Virus record (IMG/VR): IMGVR_UViG_3300029957_000007
Location: 58,759-122,758 of that record
Direction: 5' to 3' (one strand)
Length of the DNA stretch: 64,000 nt
From: a virus
This document shows positions 54,006-60,724 of the stretch, piece by piece. The notes beneath the pieces were generated by a model. That model had not been told where the DNA came from and did not search any database. It saw only the letters and a program-made list of their open reading frames with translations. The position numbers and the translations under genes were made by a program. How positions within the stretch are numbered: position 1 is the first letter of the stretch; each line of letters starts with the position of its first letter.

Positions 54006-54045
54006 CAGCTGTGCTTGTGGCGGTTAACCGCCACAAGCACAGCTG
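54006..54045 (+). repeat. 40-bp perfect palindrome
   Basis: Every base from 54006 to 54045 pairs with its mirror; the centre is GGTT-AACC. It begins 5 bases after the epimerase stop. As RNA it forms an 18-bp stem with TTAA in the loop, and it could also form a DNA cruciform. No U-tract follows. Candidate roles are transcription end, replication/transcription barrier or protein-binding site. Confidence 0.9.
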
Positions 54046-54064
54046 CTTCGTATGGCGAAAAAAG

Positions 54065-54077
54065 CCCAACTTTTGGG
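54065..54077 (+). terminator. Small hairpin before the promoter
   Basis: CCCAA (54065-54069), loop CTT, TTGGG (54073-54077), preceded by GAAAAAAG. A weak stem, possibly a terminator in the reverse direction. Confidence 0.3.
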
Positions 54078-54106
54078 TGTACAAAAAGTTTCCCTATCAG
54101 TATAAT
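54078..54106 (+). promoter_or_regulatory. Sigma70-like promoter for non-coding region
   Basis: TGTACA (54078-54083), a 17-base spacer, then TATAAT (54101-54106), a consensus -10. Transcription would start near 54113 and run into the 540-base stretch without a gene and then into the small-gene region. Confidence 0.7.
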
Positions 54107-54542
54107 AGGTTCACATTAAACCACGGTCTTTGACAAGCGGCTACCAACAAACGCCTCACGGCAAACGATTCGACGAGTTGGCACCTTCAGTAGTTAAGCA
54201 TACCTGCAATCTATACTGCACAGTGAACTCACTCGAAACCTGACTCCATCGATACCTGGTTGAAAACCCAGTGGTAGAGCTAAACAGCTTCCAAACGGCC
54301 CATATGCCAAGCCAAGTAGGATGAGGGAACAACTCACCTCATGATAACACCCAAACGAGTAGCCATATGGCAAAACCGAGGCATCAACCAACCCGGACCA
54401 TATGCGAGGTTAAAGGACCTTCCGGAAGGAAATCCCTGAGATAACTGAACACCAGCTGACCCGATGTGAGATCGGTACTTGCAGACTGGAAGATCGAATG
54501 GATCGAGTAAGTGAATCTCAGAGAACGAGAAAAAACAGTGAG

Positions 54543-54584
54543 GACCGAAGGAGCGGCTTCGACGACATCGACGCTTCTTCGGTC
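54543..54584 (+). terminator. Hairpin with Shine-Dalgarno-like arm
   Basis: GACCGAAGGAGCG (54543-54555) pairs with CGCTTCTTCGGTC (54572-54584), 13 bp including one G-U, with a ~16-base loop. The arm contains AGGAG, so the stem could hide a ribosome-binding site, or it may be part of a structured RNA. Confidence 0.5.
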
Positions 54585-54589
54585 CCATT

Positions 54590-54622
54590 CAATGGAGTCG
54601 AGCATTGAGCTCGACTCCATTG
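54590..54622 (+). terminator. 14-bp perfect hairpin
   Basis: CAATGGAGTCGAGC and GCTCGACTCCATTG pair perfectly over 14 bp with loop ATTGA. The arm includes a GGAG sequence. No U-tract, so it may be a 3'-end stabiliser or processing site before the first small gene. Confidence 0.65.
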
Positions 54623-54651
54623 ATGCTTTGACTCACTCTCACGGAGCAACA

Positions 54652-54852
54652 ATGTTCAACAAATCATTGAGCACTCTCAGCCGCAAGGTCACCGTCCAAT
54701 CGATCAACAATAACATCGTTGCTGCTGAGATGCGAGATGGTACCAAGATCGAGTTCACCTTCAACGATGATCTGCAGAATCCTCCTTGCATCGGCGATCG
54801 AGTCGTCGTCGAGAAGACAGACAAGTGCAAGTGGATCCTGCCGCTCAAGTAG
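54652..54852 (+). CDS. Small beta-barrel-like protein, unknown
   Basis: A 66-aa protein. ATG 54652 is supported by CGGAGC and an ACTCACTCT element (54631-54639). Strand pattern KVTVQSINNNIVAAEMRDGTKIEFTF, then IGDRVVVEKTDKCKWILP, suggests an OB-like barrel. First of the small-gene series. Confidence 0.65.
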   Translation: MFNKSLSTLSRKVTVQSINNNIVAAEMRDGTKIEFTFNDDLQNPPCIGDRVVVEKTDKCKWILPLK

Positions 54853-54858
54853 CGCACC

Positions 54859-54867
54859 ACTCACTCA
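54859..54867 (+). promoter_or_regulatory. ACTCACTCA element upstream of ribosome-binding site
   Basis: One of at least seven near-identical copies in the small-gene region: 54631-54639 (ends in T), 54859, 55451, 56972, 57523, 60837 and 63660, with degenerate forms at 61339 and in the leader at 54227. Each lies 0-8 bases before the GGAG-type ribosome-binding site of a gene with its own intergenic gap. Possible operator in RNA for a translational regulator, or an RNA-processing site. Confidence 0.6.
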
Positions 54868-54884
54868 TTTAATGGAGCACTGCA

Positions 54885-55334
54885 ATGAAGAAAGTGTCAA
54901 TCACTTCCAAAAACGGAAAGCTTGGTGAAACTATCATCCATACAAAGAAGGATGAATTGAACATCATCATCAACGTGAAGATGAAGGTGATCGCCAGTCA
55001 CTTGATCGGTGCCTTCGAAGGTGGATCGAACTATTGGTACGAGATCAAGAGCTACGTGATGCCGAAGAGGATCACGTTCCGCATCGACAAAGCTCATGTG
55101 TACGAATACGTCGACTTCCCAATGAGCGAAGGTGGTGCTGTGGTGTTGACCAGCACCGAAGAGAAAAAGAGCAAGGAGTACCGTCTAGATCTGCCGTCGA
55201 TCAGACGTGGTATCGCCATCATGGCGAAGAAGTACCCAAAGCACTTTGCTGATCTGATGGTGGAAGACGGCGACGCCACTACCAGCGATGTGCTGCTGCA
55301 GTGCTGCGTTTTTGGTGATGCGATCTACGGCTGA
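54885..55334 (+). CDS. Conserved phage-type protein, unknown
   Basis: A 149-aa protein; ATG 54885 is preceded by TGGAGCAC. The middle segment (MKVIASHLIGAFEGGSNYWYEI) is a pattern I recognise from small proteins of many unrelated phages, function unknown. A hairpin and a two-copy intergenic element follow. Confidence 0.7.
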   Translation: MKKVSITSKNGKLGETIIHTKKDELNIIINVKMKVIASHLIGAFEGGSNYWYEIKSYVMPKRITFRIDKAHVYEYVDFPMSEGGAVVLTSTEEKKSKEYRLDLPSIRRGIAIMAKKYPKHFADLMVEDGDATTSDVLLQCCVFGDAIYG

Positions 55335-55372
55335 AACAGCAGCCGAGGGGAACCACACAGGTTGGTCGCTAC
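55335..55372 (+). promoter_or_regulatory. Intergenic element, second copy of CACAGGTTGGTC
   Basis: The core CACAGGTTGGTC (55356-55367) matches 8304-8315 exactly. The inner part can fold as AACC-ACACA-GGTT, and an outer stem GCAGCC/GGCTGC encloses it, comparable to the first copy. Confidence 0.45.
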
Positions 55373-55377
55373 GAGGC

Positions 55378-55417
55378 TGCCTGGCTGGACTGATTATCCA
55401 TATGGTCCAGCCAGGCA
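55378..55417 (+). terminator. 13-bp perfect hairpin
   Basis: TGCCTGGCTGGAC (55378-55390) pairs with GTCCAGCCAGGCA (55405-55417), loop of 14 bases. No T-run. It sits between two small genes and may separate their transcripts. Confidence 0.65.
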
Positions 55418-55470
55418 GTATCAACCTGCAGCCACCTACAAACCAGACGAACTCACTCAGGAGCACAGCC

Positions 55471-55833
55471 GTGGCACTCAACAAGACGATCATCCAGATC
55501 GGCACTATCCGCAAAGCAGTTGAGGATGGCGTTGCCAACATCCAACTGACTTTCGACTGCATGCCGCCTCATGATATGAATCATGAGATGTTGACCATCA
55601 TCAAGAAGCACTTCAGCACTGACAACATGAACGATGGTCTCTACCCGACTGGTGTTGCCATCTTCTACTTTGGTGCTTGGGCTGAGGTGGAAGGCGAGTT
55701 CGAGTCGAAGTACATTCCGCCATTGATGGCTGGGATGCTGTGCAACAACATCCTCGAAGAACTGAAGAAGATCCAGATGGTTGCTGATGTGATCAACAGC
55801 TTTGAGACTGAGCGGAAGATGGTGAAGTCATGA
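55471..55833 (+). CDS. Unknown protein
   Basis: A 120-aa protein starting at GTG 55471, with ACTCACTCAGGAG 10 bases upstream. Alpha/beta (NIQLTFDCMPPHDMNHEMLTII, a helix KYIPPLMAGMLCNNILEELKKI). No family was recognised. Coupled to the next gene by a 4-base overlap. Confidence 0.65.
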   Translation: MALNKTIIQIGTIRKAVEDGVANIQLTFDCMPPHDMNHEMLTIIKKHFSTDNMNDGLYPTGVAIFYFGAWAEVEGEFESKYIPPLMAGMLCNNILEELKKIQMVADVINSFETERKMVKS

Positions 55834-56042
55834 AGCGAATGCTCATCATCGCTGCTATCCTCAAGGTCTTTTGGGGATCAGCACCAGATCAGAATGGCGT
55901 CTACCTTGGCAGGAAGGAACTGATCGCTGGTGGTAGCGTGAAGATCAACTACTTCGTCGTCAGACTCAAAGACGGCACTGTTGCTTTCATCGAACCGGAG
56001 ATGATCGAAAAGGTGAAAGCTGTGGAGGAACGTCATGGCTAA
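55830..56042 (+). CDS. Small protein with hydrophobic N-terminus, unknown
   Basis: A 70-aa protein (ATG 55830). The N-terminal MKRMLIIAAILKVFWGSA is hydrophobic and could be a membrane anchor. The rest is a small beta-domain ending in a charged helix (MIEKVKAVEERHG). It overlaps the next gene by 8 bases. Confidence 0.6.
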   Translation: MKRMLIIAAILKVFWGSAPDQNGVYLGRKELIAGGSVKINYFVVRLKDGTVAFIEPEMIEKVKAVEERHG

Positions 56043-56682
56043 AGCGGTGAAGATGGAGAAGGACAACATCGTTGTCTGCCTCAATGATGCTCACAACGAT
56101 TTGAACAACACCAACGTCCGCTTGACAAATGGCAAGGTATACGTTGTTAAAGGCGTGACGGAAGCCAAGGAAGCTCCTGGAGACGAGACGGTCTTGGTCG
56201 TGTGTGATGACGGTGAAGAGCGATGGGTGTATGCTTCTCGCTTCAAGTTGAAGATCAACTTTCGAAAGTTGATGGCCAACAACATCGATGGCTCTTCTGA
56301 TGATGTGAACTTCTGCATCAAGTTCGCTGAAGAGCATCAGCTCAAAGGCGACATGGAAGATGATGAGATCATGGAGGGCCTCATCGGCATATTGGCGATG
56401 AACAGCAATCGCAACAAGTCACGTGAGATCATCCGCTTCAATGAGATGATTGTTGAAGGGATCCAAGGTCTCAGATTCATGGGACACTGGCCGAATCTCG
56501 GAAGAGCAGCGAAGCATGCTCTGTCAGAGGAGGTCAAGTGTCTTGAAGCCGAGCCTGATAAGCCGTTCATCAAACTGGTCGCCGGTCACAAGGTTCGACT
56601 CGCCGTGTTGGAAGCAGGAAGCAACGAGTTCAAGAACATCTTCAATGAGGAGTTTCTCCTCAAGCATGGTTTCACAGAATAG
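56035..56682 (+). CDS. Unknown protein, 215 aa
   Basis: GAGGAACG precedes ATG 56035. The N-terminal ~75 residues are a small beta-barrel (NVRLTNGKVYVVKGV, TVLVVCDDGEERWVYASRFKL, SH3/KOW-like). The remainder is helical. No cysteine cluster. A host-takeover or regulatory role is guessed from location only. Confidence 0.65.
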   Translation: MAKAVKMEKDNIVVCLNDAHNDLNNTNVRLTNGKVYVVKGVTEAKEAPGDETVLVVCDDGEERWVYASRFKLKINFRKLMANNIDGSSDDVNFCIKFAEEHQLKGDMEDDEIMEGLIGILAMNSNRNKSREIIRFNEMIVEGIQGLRFMGHWPNLGRAAKHALSEEVKCLEAEPDKPFIKLVAGHKVRLAVLEAGSNEFKNIFNEEFLLKHGFTE

Positions 56683-56691
56683 GAGATCCAC

Positions 56692-56964
56692 ATGGCTAAG
56701 AGCTATCTGTTCCACGATCTCAAAGCTGTCAAGACCTTTGTGAAGAAGAGCAAGGGCAAGACGCTAAGGGTATGGTTCATCAAAGATGATGAGACCATTC
56801 GTAAGATGAAGTGCAACGTCGATCTCGACTACAAGCCGAAGCCTAGAGCTGATGGTCAACCGAACAAGAAGTTGCCGGAGACTTCTGTCTTCATCTTCGA
56901 TCAGGAGAAGGAACAGTACCGCAGCTTTCGTGCAGATCGCGTCATTTACATGGCTCTGCTGTAG
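56692..56964 (+). CDS. Unknown protein, 90 aa
   Basis: AGGAGATC precedes the ATG. Basic N-terminus with KTFVKKSKGKTLRVWFIKDD, a Pro-rich middle (YKPKPRADGQPNKK), and a final strand (FRADRVIYMALL). Reminiscent of small DNA-mimic or beta-sheet phage proteins; unassigned. Confidence 0.65.
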   Translation: MAKSYLFHDLKAVKTFVKKSKGKTLRVWFIKDDETIRKMKCNVDLDYKPKPRADGQPNKKLPETSVFIFDQEKEQYRSFRADRVIYMALL

Positions 56965-56993
56965 ACACAACACTCACTCATTAGGATGGCAGC

Positions 56994-57521
56994 ATGGTTC
57001 AGATGATACAAGCAAGATCACACAGTGGTCGTCCTTTTGAGACCATGAACGATCGTAAGGTTCCACTCGCTAAAGCAATACAGTCAGTGATCGAGTTCGA
57101 GCTTGGCTTTGGTGGGAAGCTCATCAAAGTCGATGAGAAGGAAATGAGCGTCGTGACGGAGACCCTGCTCTTCGCTTGCAGAGACACGACGAAGGTTGTC
57201 TGTGAGAAGATGGATGAGTTCAAGCTTCTGTTGGAAGCGTGCTATGCTCATCATCAAGTCTTCGGCATCAAAGACGACAACGATCTGAGCAAGGTCGCCG
57301 AGCAGCTGATCGACATCACCGGCGGCAATGCGCTGATGCTCACCACGATGGCCGGCCCTTTCATTGGTGGAACGCTCACCAGGAAGAAGGGACTCAACAA
57401 GCTCATCGCATCGTACTCAATGGCTGCTGCTGGAATGAGCGAGCAAGACATTTTGACGATGTTGGAGATGGCAACAGACAATGAGATCAAGGAATGGATC
57501 GAAGCAGCTTGCGCTGCATAA
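56994..57521 (+). CDS. Unknown helical protein, 175 aa
   Basis: ACTCACTCATTAGGATGG precedes ATG 56994. The C-terminal half has helices with the NDLSKVAEQLIDITGGNALM and MSEQDILTMLEMATDNEI patterns. No family was recognised. Confidence 0.65.
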   Translation: MVQMIQARSHSGRPFETMNDRKVPLAKAIQSVIEFELGFGGKLIKVDEKEMSVVTETLLFACRDTTKVVCEKMDEFKLLLEACYAHHQVFGIKDDNDLSKVAEQLIDITGGNALMLTTMAGPFIGGTLTRKKGLNKLIASYSMAAAGMSEQDILTMLEMATDNEIKEWIEAACAA

Positions 57522-57543
57522 CACTCACTCACGGAGGTAGACA

Positions 57544-57861
57544 GTGGAAATCACAGCCACTGAAGAGCAGATTAAGAAGATCGCTGCTGCTGCAGCTCAA
57601 GCGTCGTCACCGGTAGGAATGGGCCTGCTTCATTTCAATCCGGACTTTAAGTTCCAACCAGAACAATTCAACTTCGTTCATCTCGACGGTAAAAAGTTCT
57701 TGGACTTGGATTACGTTCAAGGCCGTTGTGTGAAAATCACCATCAAGCAGGTCGATGGTGACCGATGGAACATCAGTGGTGACCAGCCACGTGCTGACTA
57801 TCAGACGTGGTGCACTACCTACAAGACGAACGCTGACTTGGTGGCATCCGTCATCAAGTAG
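57544..57861 (+). CDS. Unknown protein, 105 aa
   Basis: Start GTG 57544 with ACTCACTCACGGAGG upstream. An Ala-rich N-terminal helix is followed by a beta-domain (FNFVHLDGKKFLDLDYVQG, CVKITIKQVDGDRWNISG). The third gene in this region that uses GTG after a GGAGG site. Confidence 0.65.
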   Translation: MEITATEEQIKKIAAAAAQASSPVGMGLLHFNPDFKFQPEQFNFVHLDGKKFLDLDYVQGRCVKITIKQVDGDRWNISGDQPRADYQTWCTTYKTNADLVASVIK

Positions 57862-57891
57862 TTGTACCATCACCTCAATTCGGAGGCAGTC

Positions 57892-58176
57892 GTGGCAGAA
57901 GACAAGTTCGAACCGATCGAGAATGACGTCATCGTTCAGAAGAGCGCTGATCAGAAGCAGTGGGAAGCTCTCCACTACAGCAAGGGCACCAAGCCGAAAT
58001 TAGTCTACCGTGACACGAATCGTTCTTTGGTTCGTCGTAAGGGCAGTGAGTTCGCTGCTCAACACGGTACGAAGTGCTACATGAGGTTGCCGAGTGGCAG
58101 TATCATCCTCGAAGACAAAGACAACAAGCATCTCGTCGCTGCTGTTTCCGATGGTGGTGTCGAACAGGAGGCTTGA
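57892..58176 (+). CDS. Unknown protein, 94 aa
   Basis: GTG 57892 follows CGGAGGCAGTC. An upstream TTG at 57862 lacks a ribosome-binding site. The product has a KPKLVYRDTNRSLVRRKGSEFA core and ends CMYRLPSG-type strands with an EDKDNKHLV turn. It overlaps the next start by one base. Confidence 0.6.
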   Translation: MAEDKFEPIENDVIVQKSADQKQWEALHYSKGTKPKLVYRDTNRSLVRRKGSEFAAQHGTKCYMRLPSGSIILEDKDNKHLVAAVSDGGVEQEA

Positions 58177-58325
58177 TGTTCTCTAAGAAATGGGAACGTC
58201 GCATCAACAACGCGTTCTACATCGTCATTGGTGTTCTGCTGCTGATGAACACCATCGCACAAACAGTCATCTACTTCAAGTACAAAGGAGAAAAACATAG
58301 TGAATATCACTCAATGCAGCGGTAG
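58176..58325 (+). CDS. Small single-span membrane protein
   Basis: A 49-aa protein; ATG 58176 overlaps the previous stop, with AGGAGG upstream. One transmembrane segment (NAFYIVIGVLLLMNTIAQTV) between basic ends. It overlaps the next gene by 26 bases. Confidence 0.6.
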   Translation: MFSKKWERRINNAFYIVIGVLLLMNTIAQTVIYFKYKGEKHSEYHSMQR

Positions 58326-58680
58326 GATCAGCGGCGACAAAGTCTTCTTCACTCATCTGCTCCTGACCGGCGATGCGATGAGGAATGAAGGCTGGGCTGC
58401 TCAACAGCAATCGTTGGATGGCTACAAGCCGAAGTTCCATGGCTTCTTCGACTTCGGAGTCGTTGAGAAGAAGCCTTGGAGAGAGATCCAATGGTGGTGC
58501 TTCAAGGACAAGCAAGACGAAGAGGCATTGGCTCCTTTCCGAAAGATCGAGGAAGAGCGAGCTGCGAAGAAGGCCGAGGATCTGCGAAAGCAGTTGATCG
58601 ACGAGGAGAAACACAAGGAGCAAGCTTGGGCTGAAGGGAAGAAGCGAGTTGCCAAGCTGAAGGAACCTGCTCACGTCTAG
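58300..58680 (+). CDS. Unknown protein, 126 aa
   Basis: GTG 58300 with AAAGGAG upstream. The N-terminal half is a globular domain (GRISGDKVFFTHLLLTG, FGVVEKKPWREIQWWCF). The C-terminal ~50 residues form a highly charged helix (KIEEERAAKKAEDLRKQLIDE), probably coiled coil. Unassigned. Confidence 0.65.
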   Translation: MNITQCSGRISGDKVFFTHLLLTGDAMRNEGWAAQQQSLDGYKPKFHGFFDFGVVEKKPWREIQWWCFKDKQDEEALAPFRKIEEERAAKKAEDLRKQLIDEEKHKEQAWAEGKKRVAKLKEPAHV

Positions 58681-58686
58681 AAAAAT

Positions 58687-58702
58687 GGGAGCTTCGGCTC
58701 CC
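58687..58702 (+). terminator. UUCG hairpin before tRNA-Thr
   Basis: GGGAGC-TTCG-GCTCCC, a very stable tetraloop stem four bases before the tRNA gene. No U-tract; a processing site or terminator for the upstream mRNA. Confidence 0.6.
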
Positions 58703-58705
58703 TAT

Positions 58706-58780
58706 GCCCAGATAGTATAACGGTTATTACAGTGGATTTGTAATCCTCTAATCCGAGTTCGACTCTCGGTCTGGGCTCCA
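58706..58780 (+). tRNA. tRNA-Thr (UGU)
   Basis: Acceptor GCCCAGA pairs with TCTGGGC, T-arm CCGAG-TTCGACT-CTCGG, anticodon loop TTTGTAA (anticodon TGT), encoded CCA end. One T-T mismatch lies in the anticodon stem. Reads ACA codons. Confidence 0.85.
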
Positions 58781-58797
58781 ACTTTCTAGGTGATGTA

Positions 58798-59184
58798 ATG
58801 AGATCCACACACAAAAAAGGAATTATTGCAGAATTGAAAGTTCAAGAATATTGCATCAGACATGGATATGAAGTGTATACGCCTTTGTCTCCATTTTCAA
58901 GCGTAGACTTGATAGTTTTACGAAAATGTAAGCTTGAAAGGCTACAAGTAAAATATGTCAATCATGAAGAGAGAACAGCAGTCAAGTTCTTTTCTAATGG
59001 CAAAAAATACTCACATGAAATTTTTGATTGGATAGCCACATATAATCGAGCTACCGATCAATGCTATTTTGTTCATATATCTGAGATTCCAATTGGTGCC
59101 GCAGGGATAACATTGAGAATGACTAAAACAAAAAATGGACAAAAGAAACATGTGAGAAAGGCTAAGAACTACTTAGACTGGTAA
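58798..59184 (+). CDS. PD-(D/E)XK endonuclease, I-Ssp6803I-like, probable homing endonuclease
   Basis: A 128-aa protein. KGIIAELKVQEYCIRHGYEVYTPLS, then SSVDLIVLR and LQVKYVN supply the nuclease pattern (E12, D38, Q-V-K). It resembles the PD-(D/E)XK homing endonucleases first known from a cyanobacterial tRNA intron. AT-rich relative to neighbours. Its place directly after a tRNA gene, without an intron, suggests a free-standing mobile gene. Confidence 0.75.
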   Translation: MRSTHKKGIIAELKVQEYCIRHGYEVYTPLSPFSSVDLIVLRKCKLERLQVKYVNHEERTAVKFFSNGKKYSHEIFDWIATYNRATDQCYFVHISEIPIGAAGITLRMTKTKNGQKKHVRKAKNYLDW

Positions 59185-59205
59185 TCAATCACTAGAGGTC
59201 CCATC

Positions 59206-59580
59206 ATGAAAGCAAAGGACATGGCGAAGATCTTGTCGGAGGCTGGTGATGATCCTGACAAGCGGAAGGAAGCGATCAAGACAGTGTTCTTCCAGCATAA
59301 CAAAGACCTTCATGAACTCGTGAAGGTTAGGAATCCTCAGAGCATTGAGGCGATGGTGTCTATCGTTAAAGAGATCGACAACAAATGGCAAGCGATGTGT
59401 CGTATGGCTCCAGGATTTTGCAATCCTATGGGCTATCGTGAGGTGTTGAAGGCTGATCACAACCTTCTTTATGAAGTGGCATTCAACGATTACATCAAGA
59501 AGCACCAAGAACTTGAGAGCGCAATGAATGCACTAAGGATCTCCGCACTTCGTTCGATCTTTGGAGGACGCGGTGATTGA
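59206..59580 (+). CDS. Unknown helical protein, 124 aa
   Basis: ATG 59206 with AGAGGTCC upstream. Mostly helical: KDMAKILSEAGDDPDKRKEAI, then EIDNKWQAMCRMAPGFC, and a C-terminal helix (NALRISALRSIFGG). Overlaps the next gene by 8 bases. A related motif (DIDSKW) begins the next protein. Confidence 0.65.
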   Translation: MKAKDMAKILSEAGDDPDKRKEAIKTVFFQHNKDLHELVKVRNPQSIEAMVSIVKEIDNKWQAMCRMAPGFCNPMGYREVLKADHNLLYEVAFNDYIKKHQELESAMNALRISALRSIFGGRGD

Positions 59581-59821
59581 TGACATTGACAGTAAATGGA
59601 GAAGAACAGCAGACAATATCATAAGCGTTCGTCGATTGTATAGATTCGCAAAGCAAAGTGGTAAGCTTACAAAAGCTGAATTGAAAGATCTAGAACTTTG
59701 CGCTAACAATCACATGAATCTTTTGAAAGAACTTTTTGAGAGGATCGTAAAAAAACTTGGTGATGAGTGGGAAACTTGGGTGGATCCGCATCCAGCCAGA
59801 GATAAATTTAAGAAATACTAA
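59573..59821 (+). CDS. Unknown small helical protein, 82 aa
   Basis: GTG 59573 has GGAGG 6 bases upstream; a TTG at 59561 is discarded because it precedes that site. The start IDDIDSKWRRTADNIISV echoes the EIDNKWQAM helix of the previous protein, so the two may be related. Ends seven bases before tRNA-Arg. Confidence 0.6.
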   Translation: MIDDIDSKWRRTADNIISVRRLYRFAKQSGKLTKAELKDLELCANNHMNLLKELFERIVKKLGDEWETWVDPHPARDKFKKY

Positions 59822-59827
59822 CAACTT

Positions 59828-59904
59828 GACCACGTAGCTCAGTTGGATAGAGCAACAGATTTCTAATCTGTTGGCCACCGGTTCGAGTCCGGTCGTGGTC
59901 ACCA
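59828..59904 (+). tRNA. tRNA-Arg (UCU)
   Basis: Acceptor GACCACG/CGTGGTC, D-arm GCTCAGTTGGATAGAGC, anticodon loop TTTCTAA (TCT), T-arm ACCGG-TTCGAGT-CCGGT, encoded CCA. Reads AGA. Confidence 0.95.
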
Positions 59905-59907
59905 AAT

Positions 59908-59983
59908 GGTTCCATCGTCCAGCGGTCTAGGACACTGCCCTTTCACGGCAGGAACACGGGTTCAAATCCCGTTTGGACCTCCA
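59908..59983 (+). tRNA. tRNA-Glu (UUC)
   Basis: D-arm GTCCAGCGGTCTAGGAC, anticodon stem CTGCC/GGCAG with loop CTTTCAC (TTC), T-arm ACGGG-TTCAAAT-CCCGT, encoded CCA. The acceptor stem has one C-U mismatch and one G-U. Four bases after tRNA-Arg, so the two are probably processed from one transcript. Confidence 0.85.
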
Positions 59984-60002
59984 CTTATTAAAGGAGACGT
60001 GC

Positions 60003-60143
60003 GTGGGAACTTTAAAGATCAAGAAACAAGTACACAAAAGCAGAGGATCAGTTAAGAGGATCCATGGTAAAGTCACTGGTCATGTGAAGCTGTTGACTAG
60101 TGAAGATGCTAAGCAGAAGAAAGAATTGAATATCACTTTCTAA
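60003..60143 (+). CDS. Small basic protein, 46 aa
   Basis: GTG 60003 with AAAGGAG 9 bases upstream. The product is 46 aa with many Lys, Arg and His residues (KKQVHKSRGSVKRIHGKVTG); possibly nucleic-acid binding. Its TAA overlaps an ATG at 60143 by one base. Confidence 0.55.
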   Translation: MGTLKIKKQVHKSRGSVKRIHGKVTGHVKLLTSEDAKQKKELNITF

Positions 60144-60154
60144 TGGAGAAAAAC

Positions 60155-60535
60155 GTGGCTCATATCACTGAGGCAGTGCAGTTCATCAGAGACAAGCACA
60201 ACATCAAGCGAGGCGTGATGGTTGCTATCTTGCTTCCCGGAACGAATCAAGTTCGCTTTGGTTGGAGCTTGTGCAGTCGTCAAAAAGGTAGGGCTGACGT
60301 CTTCGACCCGGAGTTCGGCAAGCAGCTTGCCATCGGCCGTACCAAACGAGACAGTGAAGTGCCTAGGTCGATGATCAAAGACATGCGCAATTTCTATCAT
60401 CGCTGGTTGAAGTACTTCAAGGACAAAGAGATCGCTACGACGATCGTTGATGAGCACACAGCACACCACAACTTCGATGGTGAGCGTGACTATCCCACTG
60501 GCCTTCATATGAGGCTCATTCAAGGCGCTGAGTAA
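60155..60535 (+). CDS. Unknown protein, 126 aa
   Basis: I prefer GTG 60155, spaced 5 bases from GGAG (60146-60149). The ATG at 60143 overlaps the previous stop and is possible. Alpha/beta: EAVQFIRDKHNIKRGVMVAILLPG, VRFGWSLCSRQKGRADVFDPEFGK, with an FYHRWLKYFKDKE helix. No family was recognised. Confidence 0.65.
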   Translation: MAHITEAVQFIRDKHNIKRGVMVAILLPGTNQVRFGWSLCSRQKGRADVFDPEFGKQLAIGRTKRDSEVPRSMIKDMRNFYHRWLKYFKDKEIATTIVDEHTAHHNFDGERDYPTGLHMRLIQGAE

Positions 60536-60544
60536 TCAGCGTTC

Positions 60545-60617
60545 GGTTCGGTAGCTCAGTTGGTAGAGCAATTGGCTTTTAACCAATGGGTCGTGAGTTC
60601 GAACCTCACCCGAGCCA
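60545..60617 (+). tRNA. tRNA-Lys (UUU)
   Basis: Acceptor GGTTCGG/CCGAGCC, D-arm GCTCAGTTGGTAGAGC, anticodon loop CTTTTAA (TTT), T-arm GTGAG-TTCGAAC-CTCAC, discriminator A. No encoded CCA, unlike the other four. Reads AAA/AAG. Confidence 0.95.
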
Positions 60618-60640
60618 AAATCTTTAGAGCTTCCTGTGAA

Positions 60641-60715
60641 CTGATTGAGTGTAGTAGCTAACCCATGAAAATATCGAATTGTCGATGTCATCTCCATGGG
60701 TAGAAACTCAGTCAG
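60641..60715 (+). ncRNA. Structured spacer RNA between tRNA-Lys and tRNA-Gln
   Basis: CTGATTGAGT (60641-60650) pairs with ACTCAGTCAG (60706-60715) with one G-U. Inside, ACCCATG (60661-60667) pairs with CATGGGT (60695-60701), and the centre can form ATCGA-ATTG-TCGAT. A three-level nested stem with no coding content; it may be a decayed tRNA or a small phage RNA. Confidence 0.45.
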
Positions 60716-60724
60716 ATTGCAGGA

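Larger units (their letters stand above)
54113..54640 (+). ncRNA. Candidate structured untranslated RNA/leader region
   Basis: This is the only stretch over 300 bases without a convincing gene. It lies behind a clear promoter and contains local stems: CCGAT-GTGAG-ATCGG (54461-54475), a 12-bp palindrome CCTTCCGGAAGG (54418-54429) and two strong terminal hairpins (54543-54584 and 54590-54622). It also carries an ACTCACTC element at 54227. One 32-codon frame (54341-54439) lacks a ribosome-binding site. I suggest a regulatory RNA, a long leader or a control region such as an origin. Type is uncertain. Confidence 0.4.

Noticed and set aside
54341-54439. 32-codon frame (start MITPKRVAIW) in the non-coding region
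   Set aside because: No properly spaced ribosome-binding site and no recognisable family. It could still be a leader peptide, since an ACTCACCTCA string precedes the ATG, but the evidence is too thin to call a gene.
57239-57484. Arg/His-rich plus-strand frame inside the 175-aa gene
   Set aside because: Composition typical of an off-frame shadow, with no ribosome-binding site.
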